Assembly (NCBI GenBank): GCA_944392965.1
Contig: CALXYM010000018.1
Span: forward strand, 1 to 41,589
Origin: an uncultured Spirochaetaceae bacterium
GTDB lineage: Bacteria; Spirochaetota; Spirochaetia; Sphaerochaetales; Sphaerochaetaceae
Length of the DNA: 41,589 bases
Reading direction: 5' to 3'
This document shows positions 1 to 8,868 of this stretch, piece after piece. Both the position numbers and the translations under genes were made by a program. Every line of letters starts with the position of its first letter. Position 1 is the first letter of the stretch. A model generated the notes under the pieces. The model searched no databases. It was not told the origin of the DNA and worked only from the letters and a program-made list of their open reading frames with translations.

Positions 1-69
1 GTAAGTGAAACGCCCATACGCCGATGGTACTGCGGCCCGTCCGTGGGAGAGTAGGTAGCTGCCAGGTCT
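1..69 (+). rRNA. rrf: 5S ribosomal RNA, 3' part
   Basis: The window opens inside a 5S rRNA gene. The segment with CCGATGGTACTGCGG, then GTGGGAGAGTAGGT and GCTGCCAGG is the conserved 3' half of bacterial 5S rRNA. The 5' half and the rest of the rRNA operon lie upstream of the window. The 3' end is placed at about 69 by comparison with the usual end just after the GCCAGG motif. A terminator follows at 87-114. Confidence 0.9.
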
Positions 70-86
70 TCTTTTTTACATTTACT

Positions 87-114
87 GCTCTTCTTCTGAA
101 GAGCCTTTTTTTTT
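87..114 (+). terminator. rRNA operon intrinsic terminator
   Basis: A perfect 7-bp stem GCTCTTC / GAAGAGC (87-93 and 98-104) with a TTCT loop is followed by C and nine T. It lies just after the 5S gene and ends the rRNA transcript. Confidence 0.93.
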
Positions 115-246
115 GCCGATAAACTTAATGATTTTATAAGTAAATCGAACTGTTATTATATAATTTTTATATCATTTAGATTTGTTTTATTTCTAGTTAT
201 GTATAGTTTCATATTAAAACAAATTAATGAATATCTTTTTTTATTA

Positions 247-261
247 TGCTATATTATCATC
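247..261 (+). promoter_or_regulatory. Extended -10 promoter, predicted leaderless start
   Basis: TGCTATATT (247-255) is an extended -10 element. The 6-nt gap ATCATC then leads straight to ATG at 262, so the expected +1 is the A of the start codon. No Shine-Dalgarno sequence is present. The same geometry recurs at 10583, 17319, 24642, 28144 (minus) and 39378. Confidence 0.6.
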
Positions 262-1299
262 ATGGCTCTAACAATCAGATTCACAAAACCGACATTGATA
301 AGAAAAGATATGGATGCTGTTTTACAGACCATGGTCGACGAGAAGATTGGACCAGGAGAGAGAAAAAGGGAGTTTTTGAAGCTCTTCTCTTCTTTCATTG
401 GATCAAAAGATGGTATTGCACTTCGTTCTTTCGTCGATACTCTCATATATTCCATCTCTGCTCTTAATTTAGAAAAAGAGAGTGCCATCGCACTTTCCGT
501 TTATTCCCCAAAGATATATGAGTACGTCATAAAGAGGATGGGTTATGAGCTTTATCTTACCGATGTTGATGAGTACGGGCTTCCTCTCATTGAGGATGTT
601 CAGAATGGGATGGAATCAAACAGGGTTAAGGCTCTTATCGTTTTTTCTCCACTTGGCAGCATGTATAAGGAAATGGAATCTTATAAGGAACTCCAGATCC
701 CTATCATTGAGGATGTCACGGAATCCCTATGTTCTGAGTTCGGTGATCTTAAGGCAGGAATGCTCGGAGATATCGTGATATGTTCCTTCGAGGAGGATGG
801 GATAATCTCCACTGCAGGTGGTGCTATCGCGGTGAGCAGGAAGGATGAGTATATTGAAGCTCTCAAGAAGGAGGCTGAGAAGACCAGACGCTATAACGAT
901 CTGCCGGATATGAATGCCTCCTTGGGGATAGTTCAGCTTGTTAAGATAGATAGTACCATAGAGCGTAGGCGTGAGATATTCAAGGCTTTCCAACAGAGTC
1001 TGCAGAAGGGGGAGGGAAAGTCATTTCTTACGGGAAACATCAATTTCAATCCAAACGGATTTACTTTCCCCGTTATGATAGAGACCCGTATAGATGAGGC
1101 TATAGCTTTTGCTGAGAAATATGGAATTGAAGTTAAACGTTCCTTCTCTCAGAGCATAGGGAACCGCTATCAGGAGAAGTATGATCGCTATCCAAATGCA
1201 GTGGGACCTCTTTCAAGATGTCTCTCTTTTCCCTTATATCCTTTTCTGAAAAGTACTGATGTCGATACCATAGAAAAGGTTCTGAGACATATCAGCTGA
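262..1299 (+). CDS. DegT/DnrJ/EryC1-family protein without the PLP lysine
   Basis: This 345-residue protein has the fold pattern of DegT/DnrJ/EryC1 (AHBA synthase-like) PLP aminotransferases. It has the aspartate strand IIEDVTESL, then GMLGDIVICSF, a GG-rich turn, the segment SLGIVQLVKID and a C-terminal FPLYPFLKSTDVDTIE. Active family members carry the Schiff-base lysine in a motif like SFHPTKNLTTGEGG. Here the matching stretch is SFEEDGIISTAGG, with no lysine, so transaminase activity is unlikely. The reading frame is open from 199, but I place the start at ATG 262 because the -10 element at 250-255 would give a transcript starting there. The role is unknown. A sugar-binding, dehydratase-like or regulatory function is possible. 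It stands alone after the rRNA terminator, 74 nt before nadK. Confidence 0.75.
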   Translation: MALTIRFTKPTLIRKDMDAVLQTMVDEKIGPGERKREFLKLFSSFIGSKDGIALRSFVDTLIYSISALNLEKESAIALSVYSPKIYEYVIKRMGYELYLTDVDEYGLPLIEDVQNGMESNRVKALIVFSPLGSMYKEMESYKELQIPIIEDVTESLCSEFGDLKAGMLGDIVICSFEEDGIISTAGGAIAVSRKDEYIEALKKEAEKTRRYNDLPDMNASLGIVQLVKIDSTIERRREIFKAFQQSLQKGEGKSFLTGNINFNPNGFTFPVMIETRIDEAIAFAEKYGIEVKRSFSQSIGNRYQEKYDRYPNAVGPLSRCLSFPLYPFLKSTDVDTIEKVLRHIS

Positions 1300-1373
1300 T
1301 GTGTCATAAACGGCGACATAAAATGATTATGATGATAAGATAGAGTATCGAGGCCGTGTAAAAGGAGATCACA

Positions 1374-2225
1374 GTGAAGCCAGAGGAAGTCCTTATAATA
1401 TCTAACGGAATGAAGAAAGAGTCACTCTCTCTAGCAAAAGAAATAGAAGATTATCTAGAGAGTGTGGAAATCAGACATTCGGTTGTTATGACGATGAGTA
1501 CCGACGATGATGTGACCATTCCATATTCCACGGATTTCGTAATCAGCCTTGGCGGGGACGGTACCGTCCTATACGTAGCTAGGAAAGTACATGATCTGGG
1601 GCTGCCGATACTCCCTGTTAACCTTGGTTCGTTTGGTTATATAACGGAAGTCGGAAAGGATGAATGGAAGGAGGCTTTCGAACGTTATGTCTCTTCAGGG
1701 GATAATCTTTCACGCCGACTCATGCTGAAAGTCTCGGTGACAAGGAGAAGAAGGAAGATATTCTCTTCCTATGCCCTTAATGAGGCGACGATCTCCTCTA
1801 GCGGTATCAGCAAGGTCGTCAAACTCGAACTTGATCTTGATAACACTTATGCTGGACTCTTCAAGGCAGACGGACTTATCGTTGCCACCCCTACAGGTTC
1901 CACCGCTTACAGCCTTGCTGCGGGAGGTCCCATACTTATGGCTGATATATCTGCGTTCGTGATAACACCTATCTGTCCTTTCACTCTTTCCAATCGTCCT
2001 CTTGTGACGGGCAGTGAGACAACCTGTACGATAAAGGTGAAAGAAGGACAGAGAACGGAGGTCGTTCTCTCTGTGGATGGGCAGAACTCGATAGCTTTAG
2101 AAGAGGGAGATGAGGTGACCATAGAGAAGTCGAGGAGTAAGGCTCTTCTCGTCATGAGCCATAAGAGGAATTATATAGAGGTTATCCGCGATAAACTCAA
2201 CTGGTCAGGAGAGATGCATGCTTGA
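1374..2225 (+). CDS. nadK: NAD kinase
   Basis: This 283-residue protein phosphorylates NAD to NADP with ATP or polyphosphate in the cytoplasm. The signature GGDGT lies at residues 60-64 after the strand FVISLG. It is followed by NLGSFGYITE, the NEATI segment, and DGLIVATPTGSTAYSLAAGGPI-type residues of the NAD site. The length is normal. The start is GTG 1374, preceded by an AAAGGAGA Shine-Dalgarno site. The end overlaps recN by 8 nt (ATGCATGCTTGA), so the two are translationally coupled. A nadK-recN pair is common in bacteria. Confidence 0.96.
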   Translation: MKPEEVLIISNGMKKESLSLAKEIEDYLESVEIRHSVVMTMSTDDDVTIPYSTDFVISLGGDGTVLYVARKVHDLGLPILPVNLGSFGYITEVGKDEWKEAFERYVSSGDNLSRRLMLKVSVTRRRRKIFSSYALNEATISSSGISKVVKLELDLDNTYAGLFKADGLIVATPTGSTAYSLAAGGPILMADISAFVITPICPFTLSNRPLVTGSETTCTIKVKEGQRTEVVLSVDGQNSIALEEGDEVTIEKSRSKALLVMSHKRNYIEVIRDKLNWSGEMHA

Positions 2226-3855
2226 GCGACTGAGAATCAATAATTTCGTGCTTATTCCAACCCTTGATCTTGATTTATATGATGGGATGAGTGTTATCAC
2301 AGGGGAAACAGGGTCTGGTAAATCCATCGTTCTTGGAGCTCTTGCCCTGATTCTTGGTGCGAAAGCAGACAAGGAGGAGATCAGGGCAGGGGAGGACAAG
2401 GCTGAGATTGAAGCTGTTTTCCGTACTGGTAGAAAGAGTCTCCTTTCTTATCTTGATGATAAGGGGATAGATACGGATGATGGTATTGTAATTATCCGAC
2501 GCCAGATAAAGAGCAATGGCAGGAACCTCTATACGGTCAACGGTGTGAGCATAACGCTTTCCGAAGGACAGGAGATCGGTAGAAGGCTTGTGGACATCAC
2601 AAGTCAGAACTCCTCCCTATCTCTTATGAAGAAGGAACAGCAAAGGCTGCTACTTGATGGTACTGATGAGATAACAAGGGCTCTTTCCTCTTTTTCATCT
2701 TCCTATCAGAGGCTCCTTGCCCTAAAAAAGGAGAAAAGGGATCTGGAAGAGAAGATGAGACGCATCGAGGAAGATCGCTCGTATGTGGAGTACTCTCTTA
2801 ATGAACTTGAGAAGGCGGATTTAAAGGTCGGAGAGGATGATGAGATAAAGGAGAGGCTGCAGATCGCCTCAAGCAGTGAATATCTCGTGGAGAACCTCAG
2901 TGATGTGAAAGAGCATCTTGATGGAGCTCTTAAGTCTTTTTCCTCTGCGCTTACCTCCCTTGCTAAGGCAAAAAGCAGGGATGATGGACTGGAAGAGTAT
3001 TATAACAGGCTGGAATCCTGCTCTATAGAGAGCGAGGATGTATTGGAAAGCCTCTCAGAACGTCTTTCTTCATATTCCTTTGATCCCTATAAACTTGAGG
3101 AGCTTAACAGCCGCCTTGCCCTGTTACAGAGGATCAGGAAGAAATATGGTGGCTCTATTGGGGAGGCTATAAGAAGAAGGGATGAACTTAAAGCTATGCT
3201 GACCTCCTCTGATGAGGAGACTCTACGTCTTGATAATCTTGAAAAAGACATCAGAGAGATTGAGAAGGAATGCATACAGGGTGCGGATAGGCTTCACAGT
3301 CTTCGGATGAAGAGGGCCGAGCGTCTTGGAAGGGACATTACAGCGACACTTAGAAAGCTTTCGATGGAGAGTGCTGAGTTTAAAATCAGTGTTGAGAAAG
3401 GTCCCCTTGGAGAGTTCGGTTATGATGAGATATCATTTTTGATTGCTCCGAACAGGGGAGAGAAGATGAGTGCTATCGAGAATTCCGCATCAGGAGGAGA
3501 ACTCTCGAGGATAATGCTTGCAATAAAGAGTAATTTCCTAGACAGTGATGATGTTGAGACGCTCATCTTTGATGAGATAGACACAGGTATAAGCGGTCAT
3601 GCCGCAAGTAATGTTGCCTCCTTGATGAAGGCCTTGAGCGAAAGTCACCAGATCATCGCGATAACTCATCTGGCCCAGATTGCAAGATGGGCTGATCACC
3701 ATATCCTCGTTTCGAAGAACATTGAGAAGGGTAGGACGGTAAGCCATTTAAGATATATAGATGAGGATGAGAAAGTAAGAGAGATTGCCCGTCTCCTCTC
3801 CGGGGATGATTCGGATATATCAATACGACATGCGGAGAGCTTAATTAAAGTTTAA
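2218..3855 (+). CDS. recN: DNA repair ATPase RecN
   Basis: RecN is an SMC-like ATPase that helps repair double-strand breaks. The protein has 545 residues, the usual length. It has an N-terminal head with Walker A GETGSGKS (29-36), long central coiled-coil segments rich in E, K, L and R, and a C-terminal head. The C-terminal head has the ABC-type signature SASGGELSRI, Walker B LIFDEIDTGISG and the H-loop region ITHLAQIA. The start ATG 2218 lies inside the nadK end with AGGAGA upstream. The 3' end overlaps the converging GH57 gene by 15 nt, and no terminator is visible between them. Confidence 0.96.
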   Translation: MLERLRINNFVLIPTLDLDLYDGMSVITGETGSGKSIVLGALALILGAKADKEEIRAGEDKAEIEAVFRTGRKSLLSYLDDKGIDTDDGIVIIRRQIKSNGRNLYTVNGVSITLSEGQEIGRRLVDITSQNSSLSLMKKEQQRLLLDGTDEITRALSSFSSSYQRLLALKKEKRDLEEKMRRIEEDRSYVEYSLNELEKADLKVGEDDEIKERLQIASSSEYLVENLSDVKEHLDGALKSFSSALTSLAKAKSRDDGLEEYYNRLESCSIESEDVLESLSERLSSYSFDPYKLEELNSRLALLQRIRKKYGGSIGEAIRRRDELKAMLTSSDEETLRLDNLEKDIREIEKECIQGADRLHSLRMKRAERLGRDITATLRKLSMESAEFKISVEKGPLGEFGYDEISFLIAPNRGEKMSAIENSASGGELSRIMLAIKSNFLDSDDVETLIFDEIDTGISGHAASNVASLMKALSESHQIIAITHLAQIARWADHHILVSKNIEKGRTVSHLRYIDEDEKVREIARLLSGDDSDISIRHAESLIKV

Positions 3856-6153
3856 GTCAGCGAATATGGCTTCCTTCTGATCCTCTGTGATGTTTTCATC
3901 CATTTTCCTCGTTCCTATATAATATGGGTAGATCTCGTTCTGTGCCATGGTTGTATTGGGTTCGTAACCATTTCTTCTTGCAAGACGGAGAGTACCTATC
4001 AGGTTTCTCGCGTTATCCTTTTTCAACCCCTCTTTGTGGATTCTCTCTGCCATCGCATCCATGAAGGAGGAGAAGAGCGTACTGAGTGTTTTTATCTCAG
4101 CATCACCTCCATTTCTCGTCACGAATTCGATCAGTGTATCAAGTTTCACACGTACACCCTTATCCATCTCACTTTTAAAGGAGACTGCAAACGAGGATTT
4201 TATTATCTTCTGTGCCAGACCCAGATTCTCCCTCGTCTCTGTCAGAAGTGGCAGATAGCTGTTATTCTTGGCAAGCAGGGAGTAGTTGTACAGATTCCTT
4301 ATGAGGCTATCCATCTCGTTGTATGTCACCTCATTAAGCTCCGTGTCAATCCATTTTGATGTAAGCATCGTCAGATACTCAGGGATGTCCTTACTGAATA
4401 TCCTGTAGTGTCTTGCCCTCTCATCATCCTTTTCCTTTACGCTGATATATAGATCGATTCCCCATTCGATGGTTGAGAGGGATACGATCTCAAACGTGTA
4501 TTCAAGTAAGAGACGTTTATCAAGGATTCTCATGTGAATCCTGTTCTCCTGCTTCTCAAAGGAGAGAAGTTTGAATTTCCCATATACTCCCATCGTGTCA
4601 ACAGACCTAGCAAAGGAGATGTTCAGGTAGAACGCGAGAGCGGCCTCCGTCTCTCCCTTCATGCATTTAAGCTCTTTTGTCGCTAAATCCATCGCATCCG
4701 GATAGATGTTTGATGTGCTTTTGACTTTCCTCAGATCAGAGAGGAATGGCAGAAGGAGATCCCCATTGTAATAAGGTTGGAGAAGTTCTATAGAATAGAG
4801 TGCATAGCGGATGTTCTGTACTGGATCGATATCTGAGACATCAGAGAAAAAGAATCCCGAGGATGTGAGGCTGAACCTGATCATCATCATGGCAGCGATC
4901 ATCGTTGCGATTTTCTTGTCATAAGCTTGAGAAAAATCGTATTTTGAGTGAAGTTCCTTTAAGAAAACTGAAACGCTCTCGTTCCTTGTAACCGTTCCCG
5001 CAGCGAGATGAAGGAGGGCGTTTGCACCCAGAGCTTGTCCGAATATCTTCTCCGTCTCCTTGTTAAATACTTCCTTTTCTTTTGTCGTCAACCGGTTTAT
5101 CGCAGTCCTCAGTCCCATCCTGTGCCTCTGCAGGTTCTCTGCCGGGATGTTTGTCTGTTCGACTTTCTTATACCATCTTTCAATACCGTCTACCGCCGAC
5201 CATGAGGATCCGATACCATCTGAACCACGGTAAAGTTCTGCGATTTCTTCCGCCCCATGTTCTTCAAGGAACGTGGCGTAGTTGATGAATCTGAAATCTT
5301 TTCTCTCTTTTACCTTTTTTATGAGTGCGGAGAGGGCCATGTCTGCATAAGGCTCATAATGTCCGTAAATCTCACCGTCCGTCGCACTCTGTATGAATCT
5401 CAGTCCTCTCTTCTTCTCCTCAAGGAGGTTTGCATAGAGGTTGTCTGCACTTGTCAGGATATGGTTGAATGAGATGTCGTTGGCAATTTTCTGATTGTAA
5501 AAGAAACAGGCGATCCTCCGACCTTTCCTACCCTCAATGAGGAAGGGTCTGTCAGTCGGAACGTCAAGCCCATCCTTATAGAGCCTGTTGCCTATCTTTT
5601 TGCACTGTCTGGGTGAGAGTATTACATATTTGATTCCAAACTCGGCGACACTGTCTATGACATCGGGGTTTACTGCAGCTTCTGGAAGCCAGATTCCCTC
5701 AGGATCCCTTTTGAACCGGACATGGAAGTCTGTGATTCCCCAGTCTATCTGAATCTTTTGATCTTCTGCACTCTCAAGTGGGAGAAGTGTGTGATTGAAG
5801 GGGTGGGCAATAGCATTTCCATGTCCAAGTCTCTCTTTTGATATCCTATCTGCCTCCACGATGAGCTCGTATGTAGAGTGATGATATCTATCGATCCAGT
5901 TCAAGAGCGTTGGACCAAAGTCGAAGGATATGTCCTCATAATTGTTCGTTATCGTAAGAATCTTACCATTCTCATCCAGGTATCTGGAATGCGCATTCGC
6001 ACTGTAGCAGTTGTGGAATATCTTCTCATTCCAGTTCAGATACGGACTCGCAGACTCTTGGCTTCCGATTATTCCCGTAAGGGGATTCTCTCTCTGAGGC
6101 TGGAAAAAATGTGCATGTAGGCACAGGCCTAAACGTTCTTCTATCTCACTCAT
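3841..6153 (-). CDS. GH57 family glycoside hydrolase, DUF3536 type
   Basis: This 770-residue cytoplasmic protein belongs to the GH57 alpha-amylase/glucanotransferase superfamily, in the long branch with a C-terminal DUF3536 region. It has the family region HAHFFQP (13-19), a GIWLPEAAVN motif with the likely nucleophile Glu158, and SATDGEIYGHYEP with the likely acid Asp259. The C-terminal half is helical and probably accessory. There is no signal peptide, so the substrate is likely an intracellular alpha-glucan. The exact reaction (amylase, 4-alpha-glucanotransferase or other) cannot be decided from sequence. A TGCTAGAAT extended -10 lies 9 nt before ATG, giving a leader of about 3 nt. It diverges from the DUF4912-GH57 pair, which suggests a shared pathway. 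Confidence 0.88.
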   Translation of the reverse strand: MSEIEERLGLCLHAHFFQPQRENPLTGIIGSQESASPYLNWNEKIFHNCYSANAHSRYLDENGKILTITNNYEDISFDFGPTLLNWIDRYHHSTYELIVEADRISKERLGHGNAIAHPFNHTLLPLESAEDQKIQIDWGITDFHVRFKRDPEGIWLPEAAVNPDVIDSVAEFGIKYVILSPRQCKKIGNRLYKDGLDVPTDRPFLIEGRKGRRIACFFYNQKIANDISFNHILTSADNLYANLLEEKKRGLRFIQSATDGEIYGHYEPYADMALSALIKKVKERKDFRFINYATFLEEHGAEEIAELYRGSDGIGSSWSAVDGIERWYKKVEQTNIPAENLQRHRMGLRTAINRLTTKEKEVFNKETEKIFGQALGANALLHLAAGTVTRNESVSVFLKELHSKYDFSQAYDKKIATMIAAMMMIRFSLTSSGFFFSDVSDIDPVQNIRYALYSIELLQPYYNGDLLLPFLSDLRKVKSTSNIYPDAMDLATKELKCMKGETEAALAFYLNISFARSVDTMGVYGKFKLLSFEKQENRIHMRILDKRLLLEYTFEIVSLSTIEWGIDLYISVKEKDDERARHYRIFSKDIPEYLTMLTSKWIDTELNEVTYNEMDSLIRNLYNYSLLAKNNSYLPLLTETRENLGLAQKIIKSSFAVSFKSEMDKGVRVKLDTLIEFVTRNGGDAEIKTLSTLFSSFMDAMAERIHKEGLKKDNARNLIGTLRLARRNGYEPNTTMAQNEIYPYYIGTRKMDENITEDQKEAIFADLNFN

Positions 6154-6162
6154 TTCAGGAAG

Positions 6163-6171
6163 ATTCTAGCA
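6163..6171 (-). promoter_or_regulatory. Extended -10 for the GH57/DUF3536 gene
   Basis: On the minus strand TGCTAGAAT precedes ATG 6153 with a 9-nt gap, so the mRNA leader would be only about 3 nt. No Shine-Dalgarno sequence is present. The register differs by 3 nt from the six exact leaderless cases. Confidence 0.4.
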
Positions 6172-6228
6172 TAAAAGAGCTCAAATTAAAGTATTTTTTA
6201 GTAATATCGCTACTCAATTCAATCAAAC

Positions 6229-6258
6229 TTGACTAAAGTCTCTTTATTTCGGTAAATT
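6229..6258 (+). promoter_or_regulatory. Promoter of the DUF4912-GH57 operon
   Basis: TTGACT (6229-6234), an 18-bp spacer and TAAATT (6253-6258) form a sigma-70-type promoter. The expected start is near 6265, giving a 17-nt leader that contains the Shine-Dalgarno site AAAGGGA before ATG 6282. Confidence 0.5.
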
Positions 6259-6281
6259 TATCATTAGCAAAGGGACTCTAA

Positions 6282-6986
6282 ATGATATTAATAAAGATTG
6301 ATTCGTTATCAACCCAGGAATTGAGGAATATCGCACAGAGAGAAGGCGTCGAGGATTATCAGACGCTTTCCCGTGATGATCTCATTCTTATGCTGCGTGA
6401 AATTTATGAAGAGGATGATGACGTCGTTGAAAGATCAGATCTGAATAGGCGTTTCCTGTACGGCATCACCGATTATCGTGAGATTGACAAGGATGTCGTC
6501 GAACTGCCGGGAGTGGAGGAGCTTCCAGAGAGCTATCCTAACACCGAGATACATCTCCTTTATAAGAATCCCAACTGGGCCTACTGCTACTGGGGGATCT
6601 CCCCGCAGGATATGGCCAGGCTCGAGGAGATGAGAAAGACGGAACTCAAGCTGCGTGTGACTGTTTCAAAGAACGGGACGAAGGAGAGTTTCGATATCCC
6701 TGTTTCCCTGGATGATACCGAGTGGACAGTTAGTCTTCCAGAGCATGGCGGTATTTGCTACGTCTCTCTTATTGTAGAGAATGAGGGAGAGAATCTGGAA
6801 CTTGCCCATTCATCCAGCCTTACTTTGGTAGAATCATATTGGCTTGAACACGGGCAGGAGATCAAGGATAACGACAATCTTTTCAAGATATATCTTTCCC
6901 TGCTTACGACGAAGGAGGGCAACGTCGCGGAAAGCCCTCTACTTGATGAGATATTGAAACTTGCGGAGGAGGGGAAGAATGAGTAA
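6282..6986 (+). CDS. DUF4912 protein with an N-terminal Rho_N/SAP-like segment
   Basis: This 234-residue protein has two parts. The first ~45 residues (LSTQELRNIAQREGVEDYQ, then SRDDLILML) resemble a Rho N-terminal or SAP-like helix-turn-helix motif. The rest matches DUF4912, with the hallmark stretch LYKNPNWAYCYWGIS (about residues 90-104) and a beta-rich body ending near ESYWLEHG. The biochemical function of DUF4912 is not known. Its 8-nt overlap with a GH57 branching-type enzyme suggests a carbohydrate-related accessory role, possibly binding glucan or scaffolding the enzyme. No signal peptide or membrane segment is seen. The start ATG 6282 has AAAGGGA upstream. Confidence 0.8.
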   Translation: MILIKIDSLSTQELRNIAQREGVEDYQTLSRDDLILMLREIYEEDDDVVERSDLNRRFLYGITDYREIDKDVVELPGVEELPESYPNTEIHLLYKNPNWAYCYWGISPQDMARLEEMRKTELKLRVTVSKNGTKESFDIPVSLDDTEWTVSLPEHGGICYVSLIVENEGENLELAHSSSLTLVESYWLEHGQEIKDNDNLFKIYLSLLTTKEGNVAESPLLDEILKLAEEGKNE

Positions 6987-8577
6987 CAAGAACAGGGTCA
7001 ATCTGATTTTACATGCTCACCTGCCTTATGTGAGACATCTGGAATATCCCCGCTTCCTGGAGGAGGACTGGCTCTTTGAGAGCTTGAATGAGAGCTATAT
7101 CCCCCTTCTTTCCCTTCTTGATAACCTTGATCAGGAAGGCTTGAAATTCAAGATAACTTTCTGCTTTTCTCCTACGCTTCTTACGATGCTGTCAGATAAA
7201 GATCTCAATGAACGCTTTGCTTCCTACATGAAACTCCATATGGAGCTGGGCAGAAAGGAGGAGCAGAGGCTGAAAGGAGAGAAGGAGACTCTTCGTCTTG
7301 CCAGCATGTACCTGAGGAATCTTGAGAAGAACTGGAAGTTCTATGAGGATAACGGATGTTCAATCATCCCTGTTCTGAAAAGGCTGCATAAAAACGGAAA
7401 AATAGAGTTGATGACCACCGCTGCGACGCATGCCTATCTTCCTTTATACAGGGAATATCCGACTGCGATAAATGCGCAGGTATCCCTTGGCATCAGCACG
7501 TTCCTTGATGTTTTCGGTTTCCTTCCTGCTGGTTTCTGGCTTCCTGAGTGTGGGTATTATCCTGGTCTTGATGAAGTCCTCAAAAAATATGGTGTAAAAT
7601 ACTGCCAGCTTCCGAGTCATGCTGTCATATCAAGCCGGGATAAAAGCCTTTACGGAGGTTATGCTCCTGTTGAGCTTCCGAGTGGAGTCAACGGTTTCGT
7701 CCGTGATTGGAGTATTACAAGCCTCATCTGGAGCAGTACGAGTGGATACCCTTGCGATGTGGATTATAGGGAGTTCTATAGGGATATCGGTTATGACCTT
7801 CCGCTTGATTACATCAGGCCTTACATCCATGAACCTGACGTAAGGGTTTTCACGGGATTCAAATATCATAGAATTACGGGTAAGACCGATGAAAAGGAGC
7901 TTTATGACCCTGAGAAGGCGATGGAGAAGGTTGCTCTGCATGTAGATAACTATCTCTATCATATAGAACGTAAAGGGATAATGCTTTCCAGTTTTGGCAT
8001 AGAGAATCCTCTTTTCAATCTGTGCTATGACGCAGAGCTCTTTGGGCACAGATGGTATGAGGGCATATCATTTATCGAGCTTCTTCTCAGGCGGAGTGCG
8101 AAGAGCGATAACATAGCTCTCGTAACGCCTTCCGAATGTCTAAGAGATCCTGTGATGAAAAGTGATAAGCTTTACATCAATGGTTGTTCCTGGGGACGTG
8201 GAGGGTATTCCGATACCTGGCTGGACGGGTCCAATGTCTGGATCTACCGTCACATCCATCAGGCAATAGAACGCATGGAGGAGCTTACGGAGCGTTTCCC
8301 GGATCAGGGCTCTCTTAAAGGAAGATTCCTGAACCAGGCGAGTAGGGAAGTTCTTCTTGCCATGAGCTCTGACTGGCCTTACATCATGCATGATAATACA
8401 AGTGTGACATATGCGGAGAAGCGGCTTAGAAATCATCTTGGATCATTCAATGTCGTTTATTCTTCGATGTGTAAGAACACCGTGAATACCGAATGGTTGA
8501 TAAAGGCGGAGAGAAGGAACGCGATATTCCCGAATATTGATTACAATATTTTCCGTCCAGAGAAAAAATCTCAGTAG
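6979..8577 (+). CDS. GH57 1,4-alpha-glucan branching-type enzyme (DUF1957)
   Basis: This 532-residue enzyme is of the GH57 branching type (EC 2.4.1.18 in characterised relatives), which makes alpha-1,6 branches in glycogen-like polymers. It has the N-terminal motif LHAHLPYVRH (11-20), FWLPECGYYPG with likely nucleophile Glu190, and YDAELFGHRWYEG with likely acid Asp351. The C-terminal DUF1957 region ends with SSDWPYIMHDNTSVTYAE, typical of this group. The start ATG 6979 overlaps the DUF4912 stop and has a strong GGAGGAGGGG Shine-Dalgarno site. An earlier in-frame start (6961) would cover that site and is less likely. A strong terminator follows at 8595. Confidence 0.9.
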   Translation: MSNKNRVNLILHAHLPYVRHLEYPRFLEEDWLFESLNESYIPLLSLLDNLDQEGLKFKITFCFSPTLLTMLSDKDLNERFASYMKLHMELGRKEEQRLKGEKETLRLASMYLRNLEKNWKFYEDNGCSIIPVLKRLHKNGKIELMTTAATHAYLPLYREYPTAINAQVSLGISTFLDVFGFLPAGFWLPECGYYPGLDEVLKKYGVKYCQLPSHAVISSRDKSLYGGYAPVELPSGVNGFVRDWSITSLIWSSTSGYPCDVDYREFYRDIGYDLPLDYIRPYIHEPDVRVFTGFKYHRITGKTDEKELYDPEKAMEKVALHVDNYLYHIERKGIMLSSFGIENPLFNLCYDAELFGHRWYEGISFIELLLRRSAKSDNIALVTPSECLRDPVMKSDKLYINGCSWGRGGYSDTWLDGSNVWIYRHIHQAIERMEELTERFPDQGSLKGRFLNQASREVLLAMSSDWPYIMHDNTSVTYAEKRLRNHLGSFNVVYSSMCKNTVNTEWLIKAERRNAIFPNIDYNIFRPEKKSQ

Positions 8578-8594
8578 GATAGGTTTTCTTAAGT

Positions 8595-8619
8595 GCCCTC
8601 ATCTTGAGGGCTTTTTTTT
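8595..8619 (+). terminator. Intrinsic terminator after the GH57 operon
   Basis: The perfect stem GCCCTCA / TGAGGGC (8595-8601 and 8605-8611) has a TCT loop and is followed by eight T. Confidence 0.93.
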
Positions 8620-8839
8620 GCCGTTAGCCGTAAAAACTTTTCTTTCGGGAATGATTGAGTGCCAGATGTTCCCAAAAGTGGAAAAAAATCTGGGAAATAC
8701 CCCCATCTGAGAAAACTTTTTAATTCATTGAAAAAATACATATCTGATATCTTCTTACATATAAAAGAATAAAAAGTTTAAATCTTTTATAAATAGCATG
8801 AAAAATACAACCTGCAACAAAAAAGGAAAGAAATTTTTG
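8620..8839. other. AT-rich non-coding leader region upstream of mraZ
   Basis: No gene is seen here, but several inverted repeats are. CAGATGTTCCCA (8663-8674) is answered by TGGGAA (8691-8696) and CATCTG (8704-8709). AAACTTTTTA (8713-8722) is answered by TAAAAAGTTT (8770-8779). An isolated AAAAGTGG resembles the MraZ boxes downstream. The region probably holds regulatory sites for the division operon. Confidence 0.4.
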
Positions 8840-8844
8840 TTGCA
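8813..8844. repeat. 11-bp inverted repeat at the mraZ -35 region
   Basis: TGCAACAAAAA (8813-8823) and TTTTTGTTGCA (8834-8844) are perfect inverted copies with a 10-nt centre. The right arm covers the likely -35 TTGCAA (8840-8845), so the repeat looks like a binding site for a dimeric regulator. It would form an RNA hairpin only in transcripts that start further upstream. Confidence 0.6.
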
Positions 8845-8868
8845 AAAGAATGGGAGTTAGTGTAACTT
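8840..8868 (+). promoter_or_regulatory. Promoter of the division (dcw) operon
   Basis: TTGCAA (8840-8845), a 17-bp spacer and TAACTT (8863-8868) give an expected start near 8875. The -10 and initial transcribed region lie within the MraZ box array. Confidence 0.5.

Noticed and set aside
199-261. In-frame N-terminal extension of the DegT-like protein starting at 199
   Set aside because: It has no Shine-Dalgarno site, is AT-rich, does not match the family, and contains the extended -10 element whose predicted start is at ATG 262.
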